Part shown: positions 38,549-51,819 of the stretch, piece after piece | How the letters are laid out: each line of letters opens with the position of its first letter | Numbering within the stretch: the stretch's first letter is position 1 | Assembly: GCA_013400975.1 (NCBI GenBank) | Contig: WBMZ01008647.1 | Coordinates: 62,001 to 126,000 of the forward strand | Direction: 5' to 3' | Source of the DNA: Atrichornis clamosus | Taxonomy: Eukaryota; Chordata; Aves; Passeriformes; Menuridae | Length of the DNA: 64,000 nucleotides | The notes under the pieces: generated by a model | The model's input: the letters and a program-made list of their open reading frames with translations, nothing else | Database searches by the model: none | Told to the model about the DNA's origin: nothing | Program-made: the position numbers and the translations under genes

Positions 38549-41500
38549 CTGTTAAATAAAACACAGGACCATCAGAATGGTGTTCTCCATCCCCAAACTC
38601 AGTCATTCAGGAGGGGAAGTGAAAAGCACACCCCCTGTACCTGTGTATGGGGTCTGTTCCTGGCCCCTTTTTCCCAGAGGGCCCACCCAGAGACAGGGCT
38701 GAGCTCAGGCTCTTGGCTCTGTCCTGCCTCACCAAATCAGGTACCAAACCTTGCCTTAGGTGTCAACTAAATGTTACCTCTAAGTGCAGGTGATGAAACC
38801 CAGCTGATACCAGTTCCTGGAAAATTTGAAATCTAAACTCAAAAGTGATTTGGGGAAAAAAGGCTCCTTTGCAAAGTGAGACAATTTTCTTGGCAGGTGA
38901 AATCCCAGCAAGCTCACATCCACTGCAATCAGCAGCCAGCAGCATTTGTCTCCAAAGGAGTACACAAGGGATACTCCATATGGATATTCCTCCCACCCTT
39001 AAAAATACAGATAATCAATGCCACAGCAGCTCCCTGCGACATTAAAGCAGTACAAAGCACACATGACAGAGGGAAGGGCAGGAGAATCACACAGAAAACA
39101 AAGAGATTTTGTACTCAAGTTTTGACATTTGTCATCTCATCCTGCGGAACTCAACTGACAAAGCCCATGATGGTCATTAACTGATGGCTCCCTTTACAGC
39201 AAATAAATGCACAGCAGACTCCAGAGAGTCCAAACAAAAAGGATTAAACCCAGGAATTCAAGAACCACCAAACCCAATCAGGTTTTGGAGAGCAGATCAG
39301 AGCTGTCTTACACCAGAGCTGCTCCTTTGAAAGCAATGCCTCTTCACCAGTGTAGAACCAGAGAGGGAGAAGGGAAACCACACTCGTCCCAACTCACCTC
39401 ATTCCCACTCTGCCAGAACCCCACTGGCCAAAGCTCCCAGGCTGGTGGGTGCTCTGAGCAGCCCTTGCAGCCCTGGCAGGCAGAGGGACAGGGGCTGCCT
39501 CAAGCTGTGCCAGCAGTGACATCGAGCAAGGGAGAGGGCGAGAGGCTCCATATTCCCAAGCTTCACTCCATGGAATCACCCTGGAGGTCTCCTCCAGCTC
39601 CACCAAAAATGCCACCGATCTCCATGGAGGGTTTGACTGCGAGGGCCAGTGAGCTGAGCCAGCTGGCCAGCACTGAGGGCAGGAGAGCTCGCCACCATTT
39701 CCATAAACAATGTTGAGGAAAATATGATTAATTTTCAGTGCTTGAAAGCGCCTTTAACATGTTGCCACTGTGATCTGATCCTGGGAAACTGTGTGGCACA
39801 AAGTAGTTGGGATCTGGGCTGATGCTTTTGGGAAATCACATGCTGCATGTGGTTGTCTGGTGGTTTTACTGTCGTGGCCGAGGGAAATGCTTCTTTTGTG
39901 TGCACATTCTTGGGCTGTCGATCTCACGGGCTGCTGTCTCCATACTGCTGGTAGGTGGAGTCAGCTCTTGTTTGCCTTTCCAGCTGCCTGATGGCTCTGG
40001 TGGGACCAGGAGCCTGGTGATGTGGGCAACGTGCTCATCCCCTCTGAGGGTCTTAGGGAAAACTGGGCCATCCCTGAACAAGGCACAGGGCTGGGACAGC
40101 AGTGGGGGGGTCAGGGGGCCTCTCTCAACCGATGCAGGAGCGACCACACCTAGATCTTCCCTGCTGCTTATCCAGGTTGTTTTTACACCTGTCCAGTGAA
40201 AGGTAAAGTACACGGAACAGAAGGAAGAACGGGAAAGAGGCCGGCATGGCTGTCTAAAGGACATGTTGTCTCTGTCAGATCCAGCCTTGGAGCACAACTT
40301 ATCTTTAGATGAAGTGGCTGCAGCCAGAGCAGGGACTTGCCTTGGCCGTGCTGATGCAGCACTTGCCCCGTGCTCACACACAGAGCTGGGTGCTCGTGGC
40401 AGGGAAGGAGTGCTGGCCACCACCTCACCACACACCCACTGTGGTGAGGAGCAGCACAGGCACTGAGGGACAAATCCCAGCCCCTGTTGCTGGAAGGATC
40501 TCTGCAGGAAAGCAATGCAGGGAGGTGTCAGCACCTCCTGAGGCACTGCAGAAGGTGCAGGAGGACCCCTACATCCCACTCTGTACCCCAGTGTTGAAGC
40601 TGATAGAAATGGCACAAATTCTGCTCCTTAGCACAGCATCACTGGCAGAAACCAACTGGGGTCAGAGCTCTCCTGGATTGGGATGGGGTGGGAAGCCTCT
40701 GACCCAAAGCAAACAAGGCAGACCCAATGTTTTGGGGCAGCTCTCAGCATATCAGGTAGGTACCAGATGTATTTGGCAGCTGACTGCCCTGTGCCCAGTC
40801 CCATTGTGAGTCTCCACATCAGCCCTGCTCCCCCTGCCTGCCCAGCACAGAAGGCTGCTCTCCCTGCCCTACCCCTGCACCTCTGGTCTGCACAGCACTC
40901 CCAGTGCAACACCTTTCAAAACTGAGGGAAAATACCATTCTCCTCATTTTCCAGCTGAAAAAAACAAGACACCTATTAGGGAATCAACTTGCCTAAACTC
41001 ATAAAGCAGGCAAGCAGCTTGCTCACATGATAATGACTATTATTAGCACTGATTAATAAGACTGACAGGCCTTTTACTTAGAAGAATTTCATTCAGGGAT
41101 TGTACAATAATTATCTCATAAACAAGAAACAGCAAGTTATCACTCAAACAGCTGTGGATGCCTATATTGGCTTCTACATCCTGCATTTTAGAAATAAAGG
41201 CAAAAGTGTACATTCCACTGCCCTCCAGAAGAGTTTAGTAAATGACAGCACTGAACATGGTCAAACACCACACTGAGTGCCTGGGCATCACATGCAAGCT
41301 GCAATCGAGAGGTAAGTGCTGGCATTAGCAGCCAGGGAGACAGGAATCCCAGGAGAGGCAGTGCTGGAGCCCTCAGCCCCAGGGCAGCTGAGCAGCAGGG
41401 TGGGTGCAACACCTCGATGTTGGGGTTCCTGCCCCGAGCTCCAGGCACTGCACAAGGTGGCTTCATCTCTCAAGGTCCTGGAGTAACTCGGGGACCTGCA

Positions 41501-41777
41501 CAGCACCAGTCTGCTCTGGGGAGCTGTAACCTATTATTGCCGATTAGGCAGAGATTACAAGTTAAAAACCCCTGATGTCCCTTTAGCCAGCCCAGCCAAG
41601 CACCTGGCCAGCCAAGGAAGGTAAGAGCACCCTGCCCACTGGCACACAGGTCCTGCTGCCTGGCTTCCCTTTCCATGACTGAGTCTAGCCAAGCCTGGTT
41701 ACTATTTGCTTTCATAATATTGAAACAAAAAAAGCCAAGAGTTTCTAACAAAACTTGATGCAACTTGCTGATGGCTC

Positions 41778-41794
41778 ATAATAATAATAATAAT
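41778..41794. repeat. (ATA)n microsatellite
   Basis: Short perfect ATA trinucleotide repeat, between five and six units. Confidence 0.85.
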
Positions 41795-44700
41795 GAGCAG
41801 CCCAGCACAGAGTTCAGGAGTGTGGGGTTTCACAAACACTGCACTTGGTTCCTCCTCCTGCTGGATGCCCACCTTGGCACGCCTGCCCTGTCAGACCAGT
41901 TTCCAGCAGCAGCGAGGAGGAGGCTCCGTTTCACACCCGACAGAGGAGCAGGAGCTCAGCCAGCAGCATGCAGGGGGACAGGGACAGGGCAGGAGCCACC
42001 CCGCCCGTGGGCAGGCTCCTGACACCAACACCAGCTCTAGGGGGAAGCCCTTGTTTCCCCGAGTGCTCTTCAGCCTTGTTTTCCTGTAGAAAAAGCTTGT
42101 GCACTCCTGGGGACAAAGAAATAACTTCCATTTCCTGACTGACACCCCCGCCCTGGAGGGGGAGCCAGCACCAGGATAAGGGAGTTCCACCACCTCGGGT
42201 GGGAGGCAGAGACCTCACAAATGCTCCAGCAAACCGTGCAAAGATTCATGAGATAATCTAGCAGATAATAAAATGAAAGCTAGAAATGACTTTATCCCAA
42301 GGACTGGTGGTGGCAACCAACATGACAAACATCCAAAAGAATGCAGGTTTTTGGAACTCTTAAAAAAACATATCAAAGCAGAATCATATCTAGGTCTTTA
42401 ACAGCAGTTTTGACATTTAGCCAGTTCGTAAGTCTCTGGTATTTAAATGTGTCTACCAATTACTTCCTGCACAACTTTTACCTCCTACGTGTTGCAAACT
42501 AAAACAAAGGAACAGGAGAGCTGTTGCTTTATCAAAGGACTCAACCCAAGGACTCAGCTTGCAAAAGTAAAAATGACCCCCAGTTGACACAGGCTGTCCA
42601 CAACTGTTCTCTCCAGTCTCTACAACACTTGGCTGGGTGGTGAAAACACACCAGCCAGGAAGCCAAGATGGAGTAAACCTTTTTTCCAATGCTATTCCAA
42701 AAGCTGCTCCAGGCCCCCATGGAACAACACGTGAGTTAGCCCAGGTTTTAAAGTTTTGAGGAGCTGCCCTGAAAGAGCACAGGAAGTGCCCCCTCCATTC
42801 TAGTCCTGAAAGTATCTTCCAAGCTGGCTGTGAGTATGTGCCTGTGGGGAGGTAAATTTATCAATCACAGCCTCCAGGGGTAGATCTCCTGTCTCACACG
42901 GGATGGATGCAACCGGATCAGGGGCTAACACCCCCCTGCTGCTGTAAAACAGGAGATAGGAATGTCTCCCTGTCACAGCAGGGTTATTAGACCTAATTAC
43001 TGTTTGCAGCGTGCTTTGAAGTTGAAAAGTGCCAAGCATTATTACAATATTTGAAGTACTTTGATGATTAAAAGCACGCAACCGTTTGGTAATCATGATT
43101 TAGTAGTACTGTAGTGTAAGCAAGTTCATGTGAGAAGCCTGCATTGTCTCGGTGCCTGACGCTACTCAAACAGAAACAGCTCCCCTCTGACATCATGGGA
43201 ATGCTGCAGCCCCAGCCCTGCCTCCCAGATAATGCCCGTGCATCCCTGAGACTGTCAGCATGCTGAAAAAACCACAGCAGAGCACCTCCCCACCACCAGG
43301 ATCTCTCGTGGTATTCTCAACAGAGATGGGCCTCTTCTCACTTCATGTGGGAAACTTTCAGTGTTAGAGGGGACAAAGAGTGAGCTGACTATTAAAGTCC
43401 TTGTTATTTCTAATGTTACAGCTGTGTGGAACAAGAGGATCCTATTTTAGCCACCCAATGTAATTAAACCCCACCATATGGAGTGCAATCCAAGAGTTCA
43501 GTTGTGGGTATCACTGCTAAAGATAAGAAATTTGTTAAAGCAGGGCTAATTAACAGTCTGAACAGCCCAAGCTATCGCCATGGAATATCACTGCAGCGGC
43601 TGGGGACACGGCTGTGCAGCACAGAGCAAGGGGCAGGCAGCCAGGGGTGCAGGCAGGGGACAAAGCACAGGCAGCTGCAGGACCAGGCAGGGTGGCTGTC
43701 CCTGCCTTGCACCAGGGCCTTGCCTGAGCGCCCAGCATGGCCATGGCCATGCCCTGCTCCTGACTGGGAAAGTGGCAGCCAGGAGCTCCTGGCTTGGCTC
43801 ACAGCAGCAACACAGATACACAGCATCCTTCTTTAACAGCTCTTTCGGAGGAAACAAAAAAAATCACATGCTTGTCTCCTTCAGATTTCTCCCCCTTGTT
43901 AATTTATGAACTGTCAGTTCCAAGGCTGACTGGGACACTCAGTGAGAATCTCTGTGCTCTGGAAGCTCTGGTCCATGACTTGCTCAGCTTTCTGAGTGAG
44001 GCAGCCCAGGCTCTTCATGCCTGGCTGACCAAAGAACTGTGCCTGTTTTAGTTAGCAATATTAAACATGAACCTAATTGCTTGTTAACTGCTTCAGAGGC
44101 CATCTCTGCAGTGACTGATGTGACACCAGCACCAGCACTGGTCTCATCTTAGCACCTTCAGTGACAGGCTCCCGAAGCCTTCAGACTACAGTGACATGTA
44201 AACACACACAGAGAGCATTAACACACAGCAACATTTACTCAGATATTTTCCTGCTACCGTAACAGTGAAGGAAAATTCCCATGTATTGCCCCAAAGCCCT
44301 GTACATGTGGAACCAGACACAAGCTGGCTTGAGCTGAGCAAATGCTTCTGCCTGCCCAGTGGCCACCTGCAGCCACTCTCCATCACTGCTCAATGAAATG
44401 TAAACGTTACCAGGCCAAACCTGGTCATTTTGTTTTGCAAAACCCCCCTGGCCCTTGGTCTGGGGCTGCTCCGATTCCAAGCTGGTCTGTGGTGCATCCA
44501 TGGTCTGCCCACATTCCCTAATGCACTTTTCCAGCACAGGGGCTGTGAGGAGGCCCAGTGCTGACCCCGCTGGTGTCCAGGGACCTCCTGAATGGCCTGA
44601 CCACAGAGGAATCATGATGGACATCACTGCCACAGCCTGACACCAGCCTCTGGCACATGCTGCAGCTTCTCTTGCCATGCAAGGGGTGACTGGCCCTCTG

Positions 44701-45933
44701 AAGAGCATCCATGTGACACCAGCTAATGACTGAGGAACTGGGACACAGATCTCAAAAGCTGAAGGGTGAATGAAACCTCCAGAACCCAAACCTGTTCTCC
44801 ACAAACCCCCAGGTTCGACAGCTACTGTTTCTGAACAGTGAAAGCTAAATTTTAAGTCACCAGATGATTCCAGGAGCGGAAACTTAATGAGAAAGACCAA
44901 GTTTTACAAACACAAAATAAATAATTGCAAACATTAAGTAATAACAACCCATTGCTGCCACCTCCCCTGCCCAGTCACCTCTGGCTGAAATGGATGCAGA
45001 ATTTCACCCAGAAGAGCTGTTCCCTTTCAAGCAGTAGAGGAGGTTTGCCTGCCCAGGAACTGAAAATGCGCCAAAAGAAAACAAAAGCTTCCAACACTTT
45101 TTCTTTATTTGTTACCATTCCTCCTTTACTCACGTGTGAGTTTGGGCGCGCAGTTCCCTGTCTCTCCCTGTGGCTCACACTGCCTCTCTGCACAGAGGTT
45201 TTCTTTCCACAGGGTTTCTGTCACTCCACCCATGGCCAGTGGGGCCAACCGAGGCTGCTTGAGCCCCTCAATAACTGCTAATTCAGTTTTTCTCCTGGGT
45301 CTCCTACGGAGGACTCACACAAAGCCACCAAGCTCAAGCTTTCCATGCTGGGGTCCCACCATGAACCTGCCACCAGAGCCAGGGTGCTGGAAGGGGACCG
45401 AGCCCCAGCCCAGCCCCTGGGCTTGGAGAAACTTCCATCCCCCCACCGCCACGGCCCCCTCCCCTCCTCACAATGCTCAGGCTTTGTGAGACAAGGGGTG
45501 AATTTCTAGGGCTTTCAGGGTTTTTAAGATAGGGGGAAAAAAAATCAGTGCCAAATTCCTTTGAATAGAAGATACTGCATGTTGGCAGAAGCCACTTTTC
45601 ACAGACTCCAGCCGTTTGAAATCTGAAACACTAAAAAGTGGCTACTGTGGATGTGCTGTATTCTTCTTTTCAAAGCACTCTGGCACACAATTTTGCTCCC
45701 CTGTTCCAGGACCCAATCCTGCATTCCTTTCACGCTCAGACTCCCATTGACTTTAAGGAATGCAGGATTGGATCCTAAATGTGTGCTTTACTCACACAAT
45801 AGCTCCTCATGGTTACGATCTATTGAGAAAGGCACACTTTAAAAACCATTTGGAATTGCAGGCTCATCCACCAGGCCAGAATGCCTGTAAAGATCTCCCA
45901 TTATTTCAGGAAAAATGCTTCGTGTCTGAATTG

Positions 45934-45947
45934 CACACACACACACA
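45934..45947. repeat. (CA)n microsatellite
   Basis: Short perfect CA dinucleotide repeat of about seven units. Confidence 0.85.
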
Positions 45948-46983
45948 ACTCACATGTTTTCCTGGTTTCAAGCTGCAGGCACAGCTTAGCTTGAGATGCA
46001 TCAAAATATTTTGAGCACTGACCTGATAGCTCCTAAAGAAACCACATGCAATTTTAGGTTTTGAAAAAAAAGCAAAATTCCGGGGGAAAAAAAAAAAAGC
46101 CACCAAAGCAAACATATAAGCAGCTGAATCCTAAGGTCAGTTTTTCAGAGAACTTTTGTAAAAGCCTCTAAAAGACCTGCACTGGCTAAGACAAAACAGA
46201 GCCTTGCACTGCTAGTTTTGAGGATGCTGTATATTGAGTTACGAGGCTATTACGATGCAAATCTCAAATATACAAGCTTTTTACTTGGCCATAAACACAA
46301 AACAGTATACATTGTCCTTTCAGAAGAAAAGGTTTGCTGCTAAAATAGCAGAAGCCCTACGTAAATAACCAACATTCTTTCTGCCTGAGGTCACTGACTT
46401 GGCCTATTCAATTCCGGGCTAGTCTGGGATTTGACAATCTAAGCAGGGGAGAGGCCCTTTCCTTTTTTTCAAAAGAATGCTGGGATTTTATTTGAAATTT
46501 AAACTCTTGCAAACAAAAGGTGGCATCGTATGTTGGAGGCCTATGAAGGTGGAGTACAGGATGTGTATTGTTTTCTCCCTTTACATAGGTTCTTTCAGGA
46601 AAGAGTATTCAGAGTCTGAACAAATTCTAATAAAATATTATCATCAGGTAGACAGACATAGCAAGATATGAACGAACACTTTAAAGAGATTAGGAGATTC
46701 ACTTTCAAGAAATATTGATGCGGGAAAAGCACAAAAAATGGTTTAAAATGATAATTTAAATTATCTTTTAAAATAAATTATTTTCAAATTAATAATTGGA
46801 AATAATTCTACAGTTTAAGTTCCTATACTAATTCATACTTGTACACCAAAAAAGAGCTTTTCAGTGCAAATTAACCGTGGCTACAAAGTCAGCATTCATT
46901 CTTGCTCTCCATCTCGTGGCTCTGCCCTGGGGAGGCAGATGGTACTTAACTATTTTTCCTCCCAATTACCGTTGCCCAGCTCT

Positions 46984-47245
46984 TACTCGGGCTCTCACAA
47001 AAGCACACCCTTGTACAATACAATGATCATCTCCCTCCCGGCTGCTCTCCAGGCTGTGCTCTGCCCCGCGCCACCTCTCCAGCGCGGGAGCAGCCCCCGC
47101 CACGCCCGCAGCTCTCCCGCCCCGGCTGGATGTGCCCGCTCGACCCCAGAGGCTCCGCGATCCACCGCGGCGGCAGCCCTGCCCGAGGTACCATCCCAGC
47201 GGGAAGGAGGCTGCCTCGGCTACGCGCTCGCTAACGTGCGGTAAC
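46984..47245. promoter_or_regulatory. Isolated CpG island, candidate promoter
   Basis: About 25 CpG dinucleotides occur between roughly 47060 and 47245, while flanking kilobases hold very few. CpG islands in vertebrates usually mark unmethylated promoters. On the minus strand the island is followed at 46986 by a near-consensus splice donor (CCCGA/GTAAGA, exon end at 46987). This could be an alternative first exon that splices to the 38548 exon. In the open minus frame 47274-46966 the donor has phase 0, whereas the next exon needs phase 1, so this frame would not fuse in register; a non-coding first exon would be acceptable. On the plus strand it could start an antisense transcript. It does not encode LIM sequence. 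Confidence 0.5.
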
Positions 47246-50200
47246 ACCCCGATGAGAACAAGGCACTTGATCATTCTGGCATGTTTGTAGCCCAGGGTAA
47301 ACTCTCGACTCTCCTCTGCAGTTCACCTTAACCTGCCGCCATGTCACAGTGAAAAACTTCATTATCTTCCCAAGGGTTTTGCCCCGTGTCAGCCAAGGCA
47401 CCGAAGGGAACACCTTTGCACCCAAAAGGTGCTCCTTTGCTGCATCCAGCCCCCCTGCATCCCCCCTGCATCCCTGCACTGCAGCACTCGCCCCACCACA
47501 GCCCCAGAGGGGTGGTGAGGACATGGAGGGCTCATTCCCGAGGCTTGGAGAGCACATTTCTGTCCCAGCCTCGCTGCATGACTGCAGCTGTCAGCCCCCA
47601 GCAGGATTATGTAGATAGATAGCTAATATCTTTTGTTACCTTGCTGGAAAACCCCACCTTTCTTGGCAGGGTATCCATAATCTCCCTGCCATGTTTACTC
47701 TAGTGTGGAATTCTCTCTTCCTCTCTCTCTCCTCCTACTCTTCAGTCAGGTTATTTAACCAAAAGGTGGCTTAAAGCTGCAGGGACAAGAAGATCTCTGA
47801 CCTCTGGCACTCTGGCAAAGTGTTCCTGTGCAGATTGTACTATAAACTTAGCAGATACTTTCAAGCTTCCATATAATTTGCAAAAGTTAAAATTGGCAGA
47901 TGTTTCCTTTCTCTCCCACTTACATACTTATTCTATCCCATACCACCCATCAATTTCAGGGTTAACACATAAATTATATCCACAGAACTCTAACAGAAGA
48001 ACTTATGTTGAAAAAGGATTTGCCAAAACATAAGCCAAGTATATATTTAAAAACAGAAACACAACTGCCTGCATCGATCTAATAGCTATTTTAGGCTTAC
48101 ATATTACCATATACCTTAAAATATATTACTTAACAAGCCAGCAAGTGGCAACACTAACATGAAAATATAAAATAAAGCTCCAAATGTACTTCAATTTAAT
48201 TTTCCCCCTCTGGGGATGGATTTACAAATGCAAAAAAAACCCCAACAACCAAACTGTGAGAGGCCTCCCCAGCACCTGGCAGGCTGGGAGGGCAGGGGGT
48301 AGAGCTCTTCCCCCAAGGTAGCTTCCACTGTGGGAAGCTTTCACCATTCCATCACAGCCTCTTGTTCATTATCAGCAAAGAATTCCAATTTTCCAGCTGC
48401 TGCCTGTAAGCTAGGGCTTTAAAGAGTACTTGTCTTATCACACTATCCCAGGGTCCAAGTGCCAGCCCATTCTATGGCAGAGCAAATCCATCACCAAGGT
48501 GCAGCCCATTCCAGACCAAGCCCTCCTGATGCTCCAGGCAGGACACAGGCTCCCTGAGCAGCCTTGCTGGCCCTACCCCTGTGTCGTGGTGGGTGGCTCT
48601 CACTCAGCCTCCAGGAAGAACCACCACAATGTCAGCAACAAGGATGCCTCTATCCTGGTATCCTGTCTCCAGCTCTGACCAAGAGTGGAAGTTCACTGGG
48701 AAAGAGCATTACAAACAGGGCTCACACAGGCTGAAGTGTTCCCAAGAACAACCTCTCAGCTTCCAGCAGCCAGCACTTAAGGCCTTCCTGCACCACAGGT
48801 TGCATCATAACTATTATGTTTAATAGCCTCACTGGGCCAATCCTTCTTTAATTTGTATAATTCCTCTATGAGATCATTTATACTTTTGGCCTCCATGCTG
48901 TCCCCACGGCAGAGTCCCACAGTTTCACTGTGCATTGTAGGAAGCATTCCCTTCTGTTTGTTTTGCACCTCTGCTGATCTCAAGCTTCTGCCGCATCCTA
49001 GAGAACACAGCAGCGTCTGCAGTCATCACCACCAGACTAAAGAGCTCAGTAAGCCAAAGCCTGAAACTTCAGCTGCACCTGGACACAGAGAGGATACATC
49101 TCTGGCACAACTGGTATTTCTATCTAGCAGCATTCTGAGACTCTGCTCTGGTCTTTGTACAACACACAAGTGGAACAGAGTCCCTGAGTCAAAGTTCACA
49201 CTCTGTGCAGGAGTTCCCTGTGGGAGACAGGACCAACCTCCCGAGCTCTGCAATGCCTGAAGCCCCTGAGCAGCCTTTGTGAGGGGGCAGCTGCTGAGAA
49301 ACACAATGGGAGGTAATTCGTATGGGAATACATGCAAAAGAAGAAGCTACAGCATTCCAGGAAGACTAAAGGAAGAAGAGAAGAAAGAAGGAAGATGTTT
49401 GATCCCTACTGTCATGTGGACATCCAGAGCAGGGCAAGAAGCCACCAGAGGCTCCACCTGACAACCAGCAAAGGCTGGGAAAGGCTGTGGAACTGAGGGT
49501 ACTGGAGACCCCTCATCATTGCTACCAGGTTCATTCCTGCAAGTCACTATTCTCCATTCCAGTTCAGCCTCAGCTAGAAGTCCCAGAGTAGCCAGGCTCT
49601 GAAGCAGATGAAGAGAAATCTGATCAAGAGCTGGAAGAGCAGCCAGGTTGGTGAATGTCATCTTTGCATGGAGTGAGCTGCAGCATCACTCTCCTAATAC
49701 ACAAAAAAGTATGTTGAACAAAAGGAGTGGACAGAGCCCAGTCCTGTGGCAACTTGCAAGAGAGCCTCAAGGGAGATGAGCAATTTCCCTAAACTATCTT
49801 CTGCGTTGTCTCAGAAAAACAAGAATGGATTTGCACAGTTCCCTCTTCCTCCCAGTAGCACTGTGTGAGTCAGCAGCCCAACGTGAGCAGCATCAAAGGG
49901 CGCTGCTGCTGGACCTCCACACGCCAGCAGTGCGTGGTTTGAGTCACATCCACAAAGTGCTCAGCAGCCAACACCAATGGCACCCCTGCGCTGGTGAAAC
50001 CAAGCTCCCAGAGCTCACTTCTCATTCCCTTGAGATAAATCTTTGCAATAAAGTGAGATTGTTAAGATCCACAGTGCCTAGAAATGGCATCTTAAGCAAT
50101 AGCTGTAATTTTTTTCTTCATGGGATAGTGGAAGAATGTGTCAGGGAGTGGTCCTTGGGCCCAGAAATGCTAAGAAAGTTTAGAAATGTTAGTACACGGT

Positions 50201-51629
50201 GAAAACAATTATTTTCAGAATGGCGATATTAAAATATCTGCCAGTTTTAAAGGACATTCTTTGGTTTTAGATTATTTAGCTGTAAATAATAAATAAAGGC
50301 CTGCACAGACTCCAACTCTTCTCTTGCTCACACTGGTGAACAATTATATTGATGTTAGTAACGTTACTTCAGACTTATCCTGAGTAGTTGGAACAAAACC
50401 TTGCTAGGACCTTAGCTATGTGTTTTAGACAATATTCCAGTACACTTTGCTGTAAACAAACCAAACCTGAAAATTATAGTTGTACTTAATTACTGGAATG
50501 AACTGAGGCTTGCTCAGCCAATTTGAAATCTAATCAAAGATCAGCCCTTCTTGGGCTGCCCTTGATATTTTGTGGTGGACTGAGCACAGCTTCCTGCAAG
50601 AGGTCACATTAGTACTAAAGCCACAACAGCTCCCAAGCCAGAGCACTGAATAGGTACAGCTCCTGACGGTACATTCACTTCTTTTGGCACTCAGGTACAA
50701 TAAGGATATTGTTCCTTTAATGCTTAGCTTTCCTTTTAAGAAGTATGTGAGATTTCAGCCAATTCTCCACAACGATTAGTTCAGGATGAATGTACTTAAC
50801 TCAGGATTCAGCTGGAAAGAGCCCAAGTAGATGCAATCAATTTTCTGCTAAATCCACTTCCTTCCTCTCTTCTCTACCCAGCATGAGACATCAGCTTGCC
50901 ACTACAGCCAGTGGTGACTAAGACACTGCAAACCTCTGCCTTCAGCCATGCTCCTATCAAAGCTGGTTATTCCTTCTGATTTCCCCTGGTTTTTGGGTTT
51001 TGCATATCCTGTTTGCTTGCCCAACATTTGGGCTAGGGGGAAAAGGCTCTAGAAGCAAATATGAAAAAGCAGCTATACAGTAAACCACAAACACCAAATG
51101 CACCGGCTGCTGTGACCCCCAAAGTCAATCACTCAGAACTGCACAGAATCAGCTGTAGAACTTCACTGGTAAAAGATGGCTTTCCTTTCTGCATGAATTT
51201 TGAAACCTTTTTGAGGTTTCAATGTGCGGGTGCTGTATGATCTGCCAGCTTCTGTGCTGTGCCACCTGTGTGTAAACCAAATTATTTTCACCGTCATCAT
51301 CTAAACACTACAGGACTTCAGCCAGAGCATCCACCAGCCCCTTTCCATGAACCAGCCTCATGCCATGGCCTGAAATAGCACAGTTGTAACAACAGGGATG
51401 ATTTGCTACTTGAATCAAACCATGGTAATAAAAAAATAACATCCGTTCAAAAACAAGGCTTAGAAAACATGATCTCAGGCTCTCACCTACGTACTCTCGT
51501 AAGAGTTTAAGTAGATGATTTCCAGCCTCATTTTCCCAAGTGTATACATCCTCCTTTGTTAAATAACTCATGGAATCAGCAGAAGAAGTCCTGGTGGCTG
51601 TGTGTTCTTTAGGCTTTCTTCCTCTAGAA
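47246..51629. other. Intron/flank without a recognisable gene
   Basis: No exon or repeat family is recognised. The segment is AT-rich around 47880-48240. Frames up to about 135 codons have no domain. Confidence 0.5.
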
Positions 51630-51819
51630 CAATGGTGTCCAAACTTTTTTGATTGTGCTGCCCTACCAGTAAAAAATGTTTGTGCATGCGCCCCAATACA
51701 TCCCTATTTATGTATTTATAAATGAAATACATCTACCAGTGAAGTATTTTCTTCCTGCACCCTAAAGGATCATCTTGAACACTGTCTAGGGTGCGTGCAC
51801 CCCAGTTTGGAGACTGCAG
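51630..51819. mobile_element. Short non-autonomous hAT-like DNA transposon (MITE)
   Basis: The ends form an imperfect terminal inverted repeat: left CAATGGTGTCCAAACT, and right end, reverse-complemented, CTGCAGTCTCCAAACT (11 of 16 identical). Both resemble the CAGTGGTCTCCAAACT type seen in hAT elements. The element is flanked by an 8-bp duplication with one mismatch, CTCTAGAA (51622-51629) and CTCTAGAG (51820-51827), which has T at position 2 and A at position 7 as hAT targets prefer. Inner sequences GCATGCGCCCC and GGGTGCGTGCACC extend the palindromic character. At 190 bp it has no transposase. The orientation is not assignable. Confidence 0.65.

Larger units (their letters stand above)
38549..46980. 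other. Likely WTIP intron 1 or upstream flank; no exon found
   Basis: I looked on the minus strand for the first half of LIM1 (C-x2-C, then a CQAMG-like and H-x2-C segment ending C-x2-C-G) and did not find it. The minus frame 39866-40615 (249 codons) is close upstream but has no LIM motif. Its span has somewhat more CpG than its surroundings. Simple repeats at 41778-41794 (ATA)n and 45934-45947 (CA)n are listed separately. Confidence 0.55.

Noticed and set aside
39866..40615. Minus-strand 249-codon frame just upstream of the first visible WTIP exon, considered as the missing first exon
   Set aside because: It has no LIM Cys/His pattern, its end does not match the needed phase-1 CG|R boundary, and it lacks the expected pre-LIM character.
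46966..47274. Minus-strand frame across the CpG island, considered as the WTIP pre-LIM exon
   Set aside because: It contains no LIM1 half, and its donor phase (0) does not match the downstream exon (needs 1). I kept it only as a possible promoter or non-coding exon.
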